The notes below the pieces were generated by a model, which made no database searches, had not been told where the DNA came from, and was given only the letters and a program-made list of their open reading frames with translations. A stretch of DNA of 64,000 bases. Source: Hyphomicrobium_A sp964493785 (GTDB lineage Bacteria > Pseudomonadota > Alphaproteobacteria > Rhizobiales > Hyphomicrobiaceae). A program made the translations under genes and the position numbers. This document shows positions 19,081 through 27,524 of the stretch, in pieces. Numbering within the stretch: position 1 is the first letter of the stretch; every line of letters begins with the position of its first letter. The stretch is taken from positions 19,189 through 83,188 of the forward strand of contig CAZBPM010000022.1 in NCBI GenBank assembly GCA_964493785.1, in the 5' to 3' direction.

Positions 19081-19127
19081 GTTGGTGGAGCCAAGCGGGA
19101 TCGAACCGCTGACCTCTTGCATGCCAT
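19081..19127 (-). repeat. Left attachment repeat (tRNA-Ala 3' fragment)
   Basis: Forty-seven bases are identical to 42411-42457. They cover the tRNA-Ala 3' end from the anticodon stem-loop through the T arm and acceptor strand to CCA, but lack the 5' half, so this copy is not a working tRNA. Identity ends at 19080/42410 on one side and 19128/42458 on the other. Confidence 0.93.
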
Positions 19128-19261
19128 TCACAATCTCGCCTCCTCCGCATCTTCTTACCCATCGCACGTAAGCGCCTAAAGTCTTTTATTTTTGAATGTA
19201 CATCCTGCATGTAGTTGAGAAACGTCGGTAGCATGCTGCTCGGCGGTTCAGCCGCATCATC

Positions 19262-19297
19262 GGTAGACGTTTGGTAGACAGCAGTGGCCTGGTAGAC
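19262..19297. promoter_or_regulatory. Left arm-type integrase site candidates
   Basis: Three GGTAGAC boxes in the same orientation occur at 19262-19268, 19273-19279 and 19291-19297, between the left repeat and the integrase gene. The same box occurs three times just inside the right repeat. Arm-type binding sites of tyrosine integrases have this arrangement; binding itself is inferred. Confidence 0.55.
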
Positions 19298-19341
19298 CAA
19301 ATCAGTATAAGGTCAGGGGTGGATCAGGCACTGAGGCGGAC

Positions 19342-20700
19342 ATGACTACCAAGGCGCAATCGAGGGTTCTGAACAAGAATGTGCGGAAGATCGAGGATGT
19401 GCAGCCGGGGCCTCGCCGCGCGTCCTATTCGATCAAGGGCGTGCCGGGGCTTCGCCTTGTGGTGCATCCCACCGGGCGCAAGGTTTGGTTCTCTGTCTAC
19501 CAGGTCGGCAAAGGCCAGACGCGCCAACGCCGCTGGCAAGAAATCGGGCCGTTCAACTTGCTGGGCTCAAGTAACGAAACGGTCGTAACTCTTGAGGATG
19601 CGATCAAGGCAGCCACTGGCCATCAGGTCGACGCTCAAAAGGGGATCGACCCAAAGAGCCCGAAGAAGTTCAGTGACCTATTCAACTCGTGGTTGGATCA
19701 GCACGCAAAGAAAAAGCTTGATCGTTGGATGGACGAGGAGGCGCGCTACAACCGCCAGCTCGCAAAGCCATTTGGACAGCGCCTGGTCTCCGAGATCGAG
19801 CGGAAGGACGTGCGAGAGGTGCGCGACCAAGTTGCCGACAAGTCGGGACCGATCGAGAGCAACCGCGTCGTGTCTCTCTTCAATCGGGTATTGAATTGGG
19901 CGGTCGATGAGGACCACGCCAAGTTCAACCCTGCCGCACGGCTGAAGAAGATCGGAGAAGAGAAACGCCGCGAGCGTGTGCTCTCCAATGAGGAGATCTC
20001 GCGCGTGTGGACTGAGCTTGATGGGGCGCTGGCCGTTGATGAGGCTAAGGGTGGTATCAATTCTGCGGACCTCGCTGCTGCCGAAGCAACCCGTCGTGCC
20101 CTCAAGCTGCTCTTCGTCACAGGACAGCGGCGCGGCGAAGTGATCGGCATGCGCAAGGATGAACTTGATTTGGCCGAAGGGGACGCTTGGTGGTCGCTTC
20201 CCGGCGATCGCACAAAGAATGGTCTTCCTCATCGCGTCCCGTTAACAGACCTGGCCGTTGTTGTGTTGAAGGAGGCCATCGAAGCGAGCTGGGCAAGTGA
20301 GTTCGTTTTTCCGTCGCATCGCTCAGCGAAAGACGCAGCTATCCGACCTGATGCAGTGACCAAGGCGCTGAAGCGTTTGTGTAAGCGAATGGACCCAGAG
20401 GTAAACGGGCTAGGCCCGCACGACATACGGCGAACCGTTGGGCAGAACATGCGTAAGCTCGGCATCTCTGTCGAAGATCGCGGCTACGTCTTCAATCACA
20501 TCAGCGGTGCGAAGGCTAAGGTGACGAGCTGGAACTACGATCCCGGCGAGCATGATGATGAGAAGCGTGCTGCGCTGAGCAAGTGGGAGCGCGAGCTGCG
20601 TCGGCTCACCCGACTAGATGGCAAAATCGGGCACAACGGTGCGCTTCCTCGGGACGATGCGGCCCAAGGGGCTCCACTTCGCACTACATCAGATTTTTGA
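19342..20700 (+). CDS. Tyrosine-type site-specific integrase
   Basis: This 452-residue recombinase has an N-terminal arm-binding domain of the prophage CP4-57 type (about 20-110), a SAM-like core-binding domain (about 110-205) and a C-terminal catalytic domain. Active-site residues are readable: R263 in TGQRRGE, K292 in TKNGLPHRVPL, H360-x-x-R363 in GPHDIRRT, a second His in FNHISG, and the nucleophile Y399 in SWNYDPGE. All are present, so the enzyme looks active. GAGGCGG precedes the start. It lies 215 bases inside the left repeat, on the side away from the intact tRNA, which is less usual than a tRNA-adjacent integrase. Confidence 0.95.
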   Translation: MTTKAQSRVLNKNVRKIEDVQPGPRRASYSIKGVPGLRLVVHPTGRKVWFSVYQVGKGQTRQRRWQEIGPFNLLGSSNETVVTLEDAIKAATGHQVDAQKGIDPKSPKKFSDLFNSWLDQHAKKKLDRWMDEEARYNRQLAKPFGQRLVSEIERKDVREVRDQVADKSGPIESNRVVSLFNRVLNWAVDEDHAKFNPAARLKKIGEEKRRERVLSNEEISRVWTELDGALAVDEAKGGINSADLAAAEATRRALKLLFVTGQRRGEVIGMRKDELDLAEGDAWWSLPGDRTKNGLPHRVPLTDLAVVVLKEAIEASWASEFVFPSHRSAKDAAIRPDAVTKALKRLCKRMDPEVNGLGPHDIRRTVGQNMRKLGISVEDRGYVFNHISGAKAKVTSWNYDPGEHDDEKRAALSKWERELRRLTRLDGKIGHNGALPRDDAAQGAPLRTTSDF

Positions 20701-20711
20701 CGCGACCTGCG

Positions 20712-20951
20712 CTAGCGCACCAGCAGTGCAGCAACGAAGCCGATGCCAGCCGCAACGAACATCGCCCTTGTGGGTGACTGGCGAATGGCACGGTTTACCG
20801 GGTCGTGGTCGTCGAAATACGAACGCGCTCTCGTCACCCGTTCAAGCTCGTGCTTGTAGTTCGTGTCTTTAGACTTGGGCGTCTGCGGGTCCGAAGCCTT
20901 ATGATCGAGGACGGTTCGCGACGAAGACGGTGTTGAAAGTTGTTCTTCCAT
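20712..20951 (-). CDS. Small protein with C-terminal membrane anchor (ElaB/YqjD-like)
   Basis: This 79-residue protein has a polar, charged N-terminal 50 residues and ends in RAIRQSPTRAMFVAAGIGFVAALLVR. A short Pro-containing turn followed by a glycine-rich terminal helix is the pattern of the DUF883 (ElaB/YqjD) family, whose members tie ribosomes to the inner membrane in stationary phase. The similarity is only in the tail, so the family call is weak. It converges on the integrase gene, ending 11 bases beyond it. Confidence 0.6.
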   Translation of the reverse strand: MEEQLSTPSSSRTVLDHKASDPQTPKSKDTNYKHELERVTRARSYFDDHDPVNRAIRQSPTRAMFVAAGIGFVAALLVR

Positions 20952-21028
20952 GGGGGCAGCCCTTTACTGATGCGTCGAGCAAAACGCACGGCCAACGGAT
21001 CGCGTTCCCACGTGCGGCAGAACGATCT

Positions 21029-21751
21029 TCAACGCTTGCTCATCTTTTCGAAGCGATCCTTGTTTGCGGCCTTCCACCCAGGACACTTGGTCTTGATCCA
21101 ATCCGTGCGGCTCGCTGACTGGTACGGCGCGTCGCCTCGCTTCGACACGATGCCTTCAAGATCGAGTTTGCAGGCGTGCTCCAAAACCAGTTCGCCGTTT
21201 CCCGCGATGTGATCCACGTACTTGATGAGCTGCGTGCCGCTCGTGTTATCAAGCAGAGCATGGAGCACACGCTTTCGATCAACCAGGGCGGCGCCGCGAA
21301 GGTCGAAGCCATCGAGATACAGCAGATCGAAGGCGTAGTAGACCAGTCTTGCTTTGACGCGCGTCGGCTTCGCGGTGATCGCAGCCGGCAGCTCGTAGAA
21401 GAGGGCTTGGCCTTTGGCGTCCACTGCAACCAGTTCGCCATCCAAGATTACCTTGTTGACCGGCAGCGCTGCGATTGAAGCGGCGATCGTCGGCATTCGT
21501 GCTGCCCAATCGTGGCCGCGTCGCGTGTAGATCCGTGCGGCGTCTTCGGAATAGTGAGCTTGGGCGCGGTAGCCGTCATGCTTGATCTCGTGCAGCCACG
21601 CGTCGCCGTCAGGTGGAAGCTTGCGCTCGGTGGGCTTGCAGGGCTCGACGAAGCCGGGGAACGGCGCAGTTTTCGCGCCCTCGATCATGCGTCCGAGAAA
21701 GCGTGCAGGCGAACGGTGCGTTGAGCGACGCGGCGGGTTCTTCGCGGCCAT
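21029..21751 (-). CDS. ATP-dependent DNA ligase, adenylation domain only
   Basis: This 240-residue protein contains the nucleotidyltransferase core of LigD/LigC-type ATP-dependent ligases. It has motif I EIKHDGYR with the adenylated lysine, motif Ia-like TRRGHDW, motif III VYYAFDLLYLDG, motif IV EGIVSKR and motif V DWIKTKC. The chain stops about 15 residues after motif V (motif V is followed by PGWKAANKDRF), so the OB-fold that closes on DNA is absent. Full LigD proteins also carry polymerase and nuclease domains, which are missing here. It may need a partner for efficient nick sealing, or it may be a truncated relic. No Ku gene is seen nearby. Confidence 0.88.
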   Translation of the reverse strand: MAAKNPPRRSTHRSPARFLGRMIEGAKTAPFPGFVEPCKPTERKLPPDGDAWLHEIKHDGYRAQAHYSEDAARIYTRRGHDWAARMPTIAASIAALPVNKVILDGELVAVDAKGQALFYELPAAITAKPTRVKARLVYYAFDLLYLDGFDLRGAALVDRKRVLHALLDNTSGTQLIKYVDHIAGNGELVLEHACKLDLEGIVSKRGDAPYQSASRTDWIKTKCPGWKAANKDRFEKMSKR

Positions 21752-21782
21752 CGCTAATCATAGAGGCGTCGTATTGGTTGCG

Positions 21783-21941
21783 CTATTGAGTGACGGACGT
21801 GCGCTGCGGTATGGCGGCATGATCCGTCAGATGGTGGCTACTTTCGATATGCAGCCAAGCCAAGCACGCCACGATAACTGCCACCAATGCGAAGACTGCT
21901 AGGGTGGCACGGTGCTCCGAAGATCGAGGCTTCCTTTTCAT
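21783..21941 (-). CDS. Short single-span membrane protein, unrecognised
   Basis: A 52-residue frame starts MKRKPRSSEHR and continues with one hydrophobic segment (ATLAVFALVAVIVACLAWL) and a His-rich polar tail. The frame is open back to 22004, but the extra residues are not membrane-like. There is no clear ribosome binding site. I do not recognise a family. The basic N-terminus followed by one helix would place the tail in the periplasm. Confidence 0.4.
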   Translation of the reverse strand: MKRKPRSSEHRATLAVFALVAVIVACLAWLHIESSHHLTDHAAIPQRTSVTQ

Positions 21942-22047
21942 AACAGGCGCAACGCGAAGTCGCTGGAAGTGTTCCCAGAGCGCCGGAGCAGGAGCAAACC
22001 CCACAGCACTTTCAAGCCGTGGGGTCGCTAATCGTCTCGTTACCGCG

Positions 22048-22254
22048 TCAGAGAACTTTCAGGTTCACCGCCGAAGCCTTGCCGTTGCGGCCGGTCTCAG
22101 TCTCGAACGAGAGCTTCTGACCTTCGTTTAGGTTGCTCAGCCCCGCGCGCTCGACTGCCGAGATATGAACGAAAACGTCGTTGCCGCCACTATCCGGCTG
22201 GATGAAGCCGAAGCCCTTTTGGCCGTTGAACCACTTTACAGTGCCTTGTTCCAC
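22048..22254 (-). CDS. CspA-family cold-shock protein
   Basis: This 68-residue single cold-shock domain shows RNP1 (KGFGFI) and RNP2 (VFVHIS), with the usual start GTVKWFN. It binds single-stranded RNA/DNA as a chaperone. It starts at GTG 22254 behind GAGGA. About 280 bases of gene-free DNA lie upstream, enough for the long structured leader common in csp genes, though no specific structure was recognised. Carriage on a mobile element is not unusual for csp genes in this order. Confidence 0.95.
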   Translation of the reverse strand: MEQGTVKWFNGQKGFGFIQPDSGGNDVFVHISAVERAGLSNLNEGQKLSFETETGRNGKASAVNLKVL

Positions 22255-22537
22255 GAGAAGTCCTCACTATTCGGGTAACTGTCCATCTTGTGGACCGGCC
22301 CTTGTCGGCCAATGTGCCATCGCGGTCAATGAGCGTTCGCTTCTGTTCATGCAAGCGGCTTACCCACGCTAGGTAATGCTCTGCGCGGTGGATCAGGCGG
22401 TTAGCCAGCACGCTAGGTTCAGTGCAGGTTCGATTGTGCTGGCTTGTTCTGGTTCGCGCGCACGTGGTCTGGTGTCCCCCTCTTGGATGACCGGTGTTGG
22501 GCCTCGCGCGCGCGCAACGCGTGTGGGACAGGTTTCC

Positions 22538-23278
22538 TCACTGATACCGACGCTCAATCGCCTCGTAGATGTACGAAAAATCTCCGTCATTCAAACCCAT
22601 GACACGCGCTGCGTTGTGCATATCAACAGACGATAAGCGCTCACCAAGCTGGTCAACTCGTCCGCGCGCATAGTCAAACAGTGCGCTCGTCCTAGCGTGT
22701 AATTCCAGGGCGTCCAGCAGGAACTCCGGGGCCACTCCCGCCGAAAACTGCCACCATTCGGGGGCGACATTCATGGACGCGAAGCCTACGAGACGGGAAC
22801 TTTGAATTTGAAGATGCGAGAGGAGCTGTTCGACCGCACCGCGCAGATCCTCATCACCGTATTTTACACAGTCTCTCAGCACAGGTAGTTCGTCGACTGG
22901 AACAAGAGGAACTATCATCGAGATACCCGGGGACGCGTCGCCGGCTGATTTGCAATACGCGCGAAGTTGGTCGCCGCAATCCTTGGCGTACGTCGCCAGC
23001 TTCGCGAGGGATGCAGGGAGCATCGCCCGTGCAGCCAATAGCTCCCTTCGCTTAGCCTCGTTGGCAAGTTCCCGCTGTTGGTCTATCTGGCGATGAAGGA
23101 AGTAGACTGTCGGAGCCGCAGCGGACAATGCCATTGCGCCTGCTACCAGGGTCTGCCATCGGTCGAGCCAATCCAGATGGGTCGCGACGACGAAAGCGAA
23201 GCCGACCAAGAAGACAGTTGATGCACCCGCGACGCAGCCCATAGCGAAGCCGAAGCCAAAGTCAGATTGCCGGTCCAT
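22538..23278 (-). CDS. Membrane protein with two N-terminal spans, unrecognised
   Basis: This 246-residue protein has two close hydrophobic segments at about 10-32 and 43-62, followed by a charged, helical cytoplasmic domain rich in Ala/Glu/Arg (QIDQQRELANEAKRRELLAARAMLPASL). The start has a GGGGG tract just upstream. No catalytic motif was recognised. Proteins of this layout (two spans plus a helical cytoplasmic part) are common in alphaproteobacterial genomic islands, but I cannot assign a role. It is transcribed away from the iteron-like array, whose nearest repeat is about 145 bases from its start codon. Confidence 0.75.
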   Translation of the reverse strand: MDRQSDFGFGFAMGCVAGASTVFLVGFAFVVATHLDWLDRWQTLVAGAMALSAAAPTVYFLHRQIDQQRELANEAKRRELLAARAMLPASLAKLATYAKDCGDQLRAYCKSAGDASPGISMIVPLVPVDELPVLRDCVKYGDEDLRGAVEQLLSHLQIQSSRLVGFASMNVAPEWWQFSAGVAPEFLLDALELHARTSALFDYARGRVDQLGERLSSVDMHNAARVMGLNDGDFSYIYEAIERRYQ

Positions 23279-23421
23279 CTCGTTTCCCCCCGTGTGTCGT
23301 CCGATTTTAGCTCTACACTGGCATCATGCCCTCAATGCCGCCCACGGCTCTATCGCAAAACAAACGCCAGCCACGCACGAAATACAGGGCAAGAGCGTTT
23401 CAAAGCCACATGGGCGAGAAT

Positions 23422-23699
23422 TGTCCTACTCTGTCCTACTAGCCACGCGGAAGTAGGACTGCGAAAACCCTTATATTTAATGCCTTTGTCCTACTGTCCT
23501 ACTTGTCCTACTTAAATTCGTATTCTTATGCATGTGGTGTCTTATGCATGTGGCGTATGCGTGTGTGCGTGCACGTATGCGCATGTGTGGAAGAAAACTA
23601 CTGAAACCAGTAGGACAAGTAGGACAGTAGGACAAAGCCTTATTTTATGGGCATTTTTCAGCATCCGGACTAGGACAGCGCAGTAGGATAAGTAGGACA
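23422..23699. repeat. Symmetric TGTCCTACT repeat array, candidate replication origin
   Basis: A nine-base word occurs five times in direct orientation (23422-30, 23432-40, 23487-95, 23495-503, 23504-12). It then occurs in the opposite orientation (AGTAGGACA) at 23609-17, 23618-26, 23626-34 and 23691-99, with near copies at 23452-59, 23669-77 and 23682-90. The centre is AT-rich on one side and alternating purine-pyrimidine on the other. The array precedes an AlpA-like gene and a primase-like gene. Iterons flanking a dyad next to a replication gene are what a P4-like or plasmid origin would show. Function is inferred. Confidence 0.6.
23484..23637. repeat. 29-bp perfect inverted repeat within the array
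   Basis: The arm at 23484-23512 (three TGTCCTACT words) is exactly reverse-complementary to 23609-23637. The 96-base spacer contains GCGTGTGTGCGTGCACGTAT-type alternating sequence. Both the word order and the one-base overlap between two of the words are mirrored, so the arms are a true inverted repeat and not merely scattered words. Confidence 0.85.
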
Positions 23700-23887
23700 A
23701 ACGGCATTGTTTCGCGTTCCAATGTGCATTCGCCGTGAAGATTGTTTCTCAGATGAAAAGTAAGACCCGAAATCGTGATTATACTTTGTATTAGTCCTAT
23801 GTAATTCTGACGATACAAATCCGGAGATTTTCGACTGAGCCATGCAACATTTTGCGCTGCCCCTATTAGAGGCGGCGTCGGCGGCCG

Positions 23888-24442
23888 GTGACGGGCTGCC
23901 CGAAGTCTGAGCGCAAAGAGTTTATAGATGCGCTCGGTGAGAATTGGGATCGTGCAAGAGATAGTTTGTTTTCGGATGGTGCACGTAGCCGCGACGATAG
24001 GTACGTCAAGGCTGCGATCGACCGTGCCCGTGACGACGACATCAACGCACATTTCGGGGTAAGCCAGCGCGAGACCAGCTTCAGCGTCGTTCCATTTGAC
24101 GGCGAAGAGGATCTGGCGGCATCGGCTACCGAAGATTATCGCGTGGTAGTCGATCCAGACCTCCGGATACAGCCCAAAGAACCAACCCGGCTTAGCCCTG
24201 AACTGATGGCTGCGTGGTTGGTCTTCCACCCCACGTGGGTAGCCAAGCAAGTCCCGCTGGTGATGGCCGAGGCCATACAGCGACTACGAGCGATGCGGAG
24301 CGAAATGCTTGCTGGTCGACGACGCAAGCGCAAGCACGTCGTCCGAAATGGTCGCCGCACCAAAGTCAACAGGCCAGGCCCGAAACCCAGCCGCAAACTC
24401 AACCTGAGCTGCAAAAGTGGTCTCAGCAAACGCCGCGCGTAA
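23888..24442 (+). CDS. Unrecognised protein with basic C-terminus
   Basis: This 184-residue frame starts at GTG without a clear ribosome binding site. The first 140 residues have ordinary protein composition (SVVPFDGEEDLAAS, LSPELMAAWLVFHPTWVAKQ). The last 45 are strongly basic (GRRRKRKHVVRNGRRTK), suggesting nucleic-acid binding. An overlapping minus-strand frame of 201 codons covers much of the same DNA and is less protein-like. Its place directly after the repeat array and before the AlpA-like gene would suit a replication-initiation or copy-control accessory, but that is inference only. Confidence 0.55.
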   Translation: MTGCPKSERKEFIDALGENWDRARDSLFSDGARSRDDRYVKAAIDRARDDDINAHFGVSQRETSFSVVPFDGEEDLAASATEDYRVVVDPDLRIQPKEPTRLSPELMAAWLVFHPTWVAKQVPLVMAEAIQRLRAMRSEMLAGRRRKRKHVVRNGRRTKVNRPGPKPSRKLNLSCKSGLSKRRA

Positions 24443-24579
24443 ATTTCTTCCAAGGCGGTTTTGTTGGGGTTTCTGCTCCCAAATGCTGGCAGGCGGGCAA
24501 AACAATCGGTGCATAGGTAAGTAAGGGATGCAGGAGAAGCGGCACCCTTTACTTTAGTCCAGTCGGAACAGGAAAGGAC

Positions 24580-24855
24580 ATGATGACCGGACGAGACGAA
24601 GACGTGTGGCTCGACACCATGAAGGCAGCGGCTCGCTACGGAGTGAGTATCGACATGCTGCGGACTTGGAAGCGTTGGCGAACGTTCCCTCTCACCGCAG
24701 TGGTTCGGGAAGGCAATCAGTGCTCATGGAATGTCGATGAAGTAGATGCGTGGCTTAGAGCTAGGCCGATCCACCGCAACGGGCGCCCGCCACGATGGGC
24801 CACGTTGGTCGGGAACCCAGCAGCTCGCGAGTGCAGCGTAAGCGCGTCGACGTAG
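24580..24855 (+). CDS. AlpA/excisionase-like helix-turn-helix protein
   Basis: This 91-residue protein contains one MerR/excisionase-type DNA-binding unit: TMKAAARYGVSIDMLRTWKRWRTFP, a wing-like turn, then WNVDEVDAWLRARP. The closing DEVDAWL phrase is typical of AlpA and Xis-type proteins. AGGAAAGG precedes the start (ATG at 24580 or 24583). In P4-like elements AlpA activates integrase expression or promotes excision. Here it directly precedes the primase-like gene and may also be a replication regulator. Which role it plays cannot be told from sequence. Confidence 0.75.
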   Translation: MMTGRDEDVWLDTMKAAARYGVSIDMLRTWKRWRTFPLTAVVREGNQCSWNVDEVDAWLRARPIHRNGRPPRWATLVGNPAARECSVSAST

Positions 24856-24921
24856 TTGAAAAAGAAATGGCGCGCCGTCCCGCAAAAGATCAGCGCGCCA
24901 AATGACAATCAGAAGGAGAAT

Positions 24922-27189
24922 ATGAGGTCGCCACAACAAAAAGTCAACCGCGTACGGAATGGTTGTGCAGATAGTGCCAGACTACAGCGTGTGCTTTCAC
25001 AAATCGAAGAGCACGATGAAACGGGGCCAGGGGCGGGCCTTAAACTATTCGCTCAGGAGTGCGCACAAGCTGCGTGCCAGCACGTTCAAGATCAACCGGA
25101 CATCGAGGCGCTAAAGCGTTCGTGCTCTGCTTTCGGCGCCATACTCAGCGGCGTGTTCCTAGCTGGCGAAATCACGGAAAAGAAGCTCAACGATTGGCGT
25201 TCCCGCTTCGTCGCCCAAATTTCCGACAGCGTTGACGTCGAGCATGACGAAGATGCCTACGACATCGCGGCGGCGGCATTTGATGAAGGAGCGGGTAGTC
25301 CGCGCACTGACCTAGCTGATATCGCGGCACGTCAGAAACGAGAGCGGTCGGATGAAGAGCGCAGTGCCGATCCGGCGAAAGATAAGTGGGTCGCCGGCCA
25401 AGTAGCTTCTGTTCTTGAAGCCTTGCAGAAGACGCAGAGCGGCGACGACGGCGCGTTGTTTGAGCGTGGCGTTATTCCACCCGCATGTGATCTCCGCGAG
25501 CATCAACCGGCAGAGTTTGAGCGCGTCTTCGCGAAGATAAAGGCTCACAGCTCGGACTTGGCGAAGCGCTGGTTGCGGCAGCTGGACAAGCAAGACACAG
25601 CTAGTCGGAAGAAGGCGCGGGAGGAGGCGGACGAGCAACGGCTGTCTCTGGCGCTTGCCGCAACGAAAGGCGGGCGGACAGCCGAAGCGGTCAAAGAAGA
25701 CGAAGAGAGCGGTGAAGCGCTGCCCGCAGAGACTGCCCACGAGTACGGTACGGGCGCCGACTTCGATCCACTAAACGAGTACATGCGCAGCACCCTCTTC
25801 CGCCTGATGAACCGTGACTATTCCGTTGTTGGGATCGGCGGGGATGTTCGGATACTGGAGGTCACGCTGGACGGGCTGGTTGTTCTCCACCGCGTCGATG
25901 CGTTTTTGAAGAAATTTGAGAACGTTCGTGTTCCCGTGCCTGACAGGAAGTCCCCGGTGAACGCGGCCGGAGCTTGGATGCAGTGGCCCAGGCGCAGCAC
26001 GCATGATGGCGTCGGCTTCTATCCGGGCACTATTGAGCACCCGCCGAAAGTCCCTACGGGTCACTTCAACATGTGGCGCGGGTTCTGTGTTGAGCCGAAG
26101 CCTGGCAAGTGGTCGCTGCTCCACGCGCACATGCTCAATGTGTACTGCAATGGCGACAACGAACTGTTGTGCTGGCTGCTCGATTGGGTGGCGCAGATGC
26201 TTCAGGAACCGCAGCGTAAACCTGGCACCAGTGTCGTGTTTCGAAGTCGGACAGAAGGCACCGGCAAGAGCTTGTTCGCGCATCTGATGGGCAAGTTGAT
26301 CGGCAGTGCTGTGCTGTCAGCTTCGCGCGACGACCAAGTAGCCGGGCGCTTCAACAGCCACCTTCAGAACTGTCTCCTATTGGTGGCCGAAGAAGCCGTC
26401 TACGCAGGCTCGAAGCGGGCACGCGGCATCCTCAAAGACCTCATCACCTGTGCGTCGATGGGGTATGAGGCGAAAGGCCTGCCGGTGATTATGGCGCCGA
26501 ACTACACACGCGTTCTGTTCATCAGCAACGAAGCCCATGTAGTCGATGCAGGCTCTACATCGCGCCGGTTCGCGGTATTCGATTGCGAGAACCCGCGTGC
26601 CGGCGACAAGAAGTATTTCAAGCCGCTATTTGCTGAAATGGACAACGGAGGTGCCGAAGCGTTTCTTGACGACATGTTGAGGCGGACGATCAAGTCAGAC
26701 CTTCGCTCGCCACCGGTAACACAGGCCCTGATTGAGCAGCGCGAAGCCTCGCTGGATGGTTTCGGCAAGTGGCTGCTGACCATCGCGCAAAGTGGTCAGG
26801 TCTTTATTCCTGAGCGAGATCGAGGCGGGACGATCGATCTGGACGTTAGAGAAGGTGCGGGCGCGAAGGTTTCGTTCGAAGAACTCAGCGCATCTGCGAA
26901 GCCCTACCTCGATCAGTATGAGCAGCGGACGATCGATCACAAGCTGGGGCGGCTGCTGAAAGAAGTCGGTGCCGAAAAGAGACGCCTCAATGCACACGGT
27001 CGCCCCTGGGGCTACGCGTTCCCGCCATTGCCTGAGTTCAGAGAGGCAGTCGCGGAGCGTCTTGGGGTTACAGTCGAGCCCTTCGTGGATGCAGTCGAAG
27101 AGAGGCGGGCGGCGCGGTCAGGATCGAAGGTTGTTGATCTAGACGCTGTGAGAGTTGGTGCGAAAAGTCTGCGTAAGGCGCTCGCATGA
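24922..27189 (+). CDS. Primase-helicase-like replication protein (DUF5906 type)
   Basis: From the ATG at 24922, which has AGAAGGAGAA immediately upstream, the protein has 755 residues. The frame is open to a TTG at 24856, but that start has no ribosome binding site. The C-terminal half is an SF3/DUF5906-like helicase domain: Walker A TEGTGKS (lysine 449), a following region with LLVAEEAVYAGSKRARGILKDLIT (metal-binding acidic pair), and the sensor-like VLFISNEAHVVDAGSTSRRFAVFD. The N-terminal half is charged and helical, without a recognised primase motif. Such proteins drive replication of satellites and phage-plasmids. The next gene starts inside its stop codon. Confidence 0.85.
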   Translation: MRSPQQKVNRVRNGCADSARLQRVLSQIEEHDETGPGAGLKLFAQECAQAACQHVQDQPDIEALKRSCSAFGAILSGVFLAGEITEKKLNDWRSRFVAQISDSVDVEHDEDAYDIAAAAFDEGAGSPRTDLADIAARQKRERSDEERSADPAKDKWVAGQVASVLEALQKTQSGDDGALFERGVIPPACDLREHQPAEFERVFAKIKAHSSDLAKRWLRQLDKQDTASRKKAREEADEQRLSLALAATKGGRTAEAVKEDEESGEALPAETAHEYGTGADFDPLNEYMRSTLFRLMNRDYSVVGIGGDVRILEVTLDGLVVLHRVDAFLKKFENVRVPVPDRKSPVNAAGAWMQWPRRSTHDGVGFYPGTIEHPPKVPTGHFNMWRGFCVEPKPGKWSLLHAHMLNVYCNGDNELLCWLLDWVAQMLQEPQRKPGTSVVFRSRTEGTGKSLFAHLMGKLIGSAVLSASRDDQVAGRFNSHLQNCLLLVAEEAVYAGSKRARGILKDLITCASMGYEAKGLPVIMAPNYTRVLFISNEAHVVDAGSTSRRFAVFDCENPRAGDKKYFKPLFAEMDNGGAEAFLDDMLRRTIKSDLRSPPVTQALIEQREASLDGFGKWLLTIAQSGQVFIPERDRGGTIDLDVREGAGAKVSFEELSASAKPYLDQYEQRTIDHKLGRLLKEVGAEKRRLNAHGRPWGYAFPPLPEFREAVAERLGVTVEPFVDAVEERRAARSGSKVVDLDAVRVGAKSLRKALA

Positions 27190-27524
27190 TGCGACATCTC
27201 ATTGCGCAGTATCATCCCAGTGTCCGCGAAGCCTTGAGCTGTTGGTTCAATCTTCCCGCGCACGGAAGTAAGCGTGGCCGTACGGAAGTTCAACGCTGCA
27301 GGATCGCCACCCTGAAGCAATACCCTGCGATGGCCGTCCGCGCTGCGTATGGAATATCTAGATTGCGTGCCGAGGACATTGGCCTTTGTAGAGTGCCGTC
27401 CAAAGAGTATCGACTTAGATCCAGGCTGGCACGCGGCGTCGCTCCAACCACGCCGGCGCATTTGCTGCGGGTTCAGGTCGGCCGAAAATACATCACCGTC
27501 TACAAAGAGAAGTCCGCCGCATGA
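27186..27524 (+). CDS. Unrecognised basic protein coupled to the primase-like gene
   Basis: This 112-residue protein starts at an ATG that overlaps the primase stop as ATGA, with a second ATG directly after. It is rich in Arg/Lys, with no membrane segment. The middle part (EVQRCRIATLKQYPAMAVRAAYGISRLRAEDIG) has Cys/Arg content but no motif I know. Overlap suggests translational coupling with the replication protein, so a linked function is plausible. The family is unknown. Confidence 0.55.
   Translation: MMRHLIAQYHPSVREALSCWFNLPAHGSKRGRTEVQRCRIATLKQYPAMAVRAAYGISRLRAEDIGLCRVPSKEYRLRSRLARGVAPTTPAHLLRVQVGRKYITVYKEKSAA

Noticed and set aside
19083..19127. Second functional tRNA-Ala
   Set aside because: Only the 3' half is present; no 5' acceptor strand or D arm.
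23422..23699. CRISPR array
   Set aside because: Repeat units are nine bases, abutting or overlapping, in two orientations, with no regular spacers and no cas genes.
23645..24250. 201-codon minus frame near the repeat array
   Set aside because: Overlaps the more protein-like plus frame at 23888 and starts within noncoding-looking sequence; kept only as a doubt.
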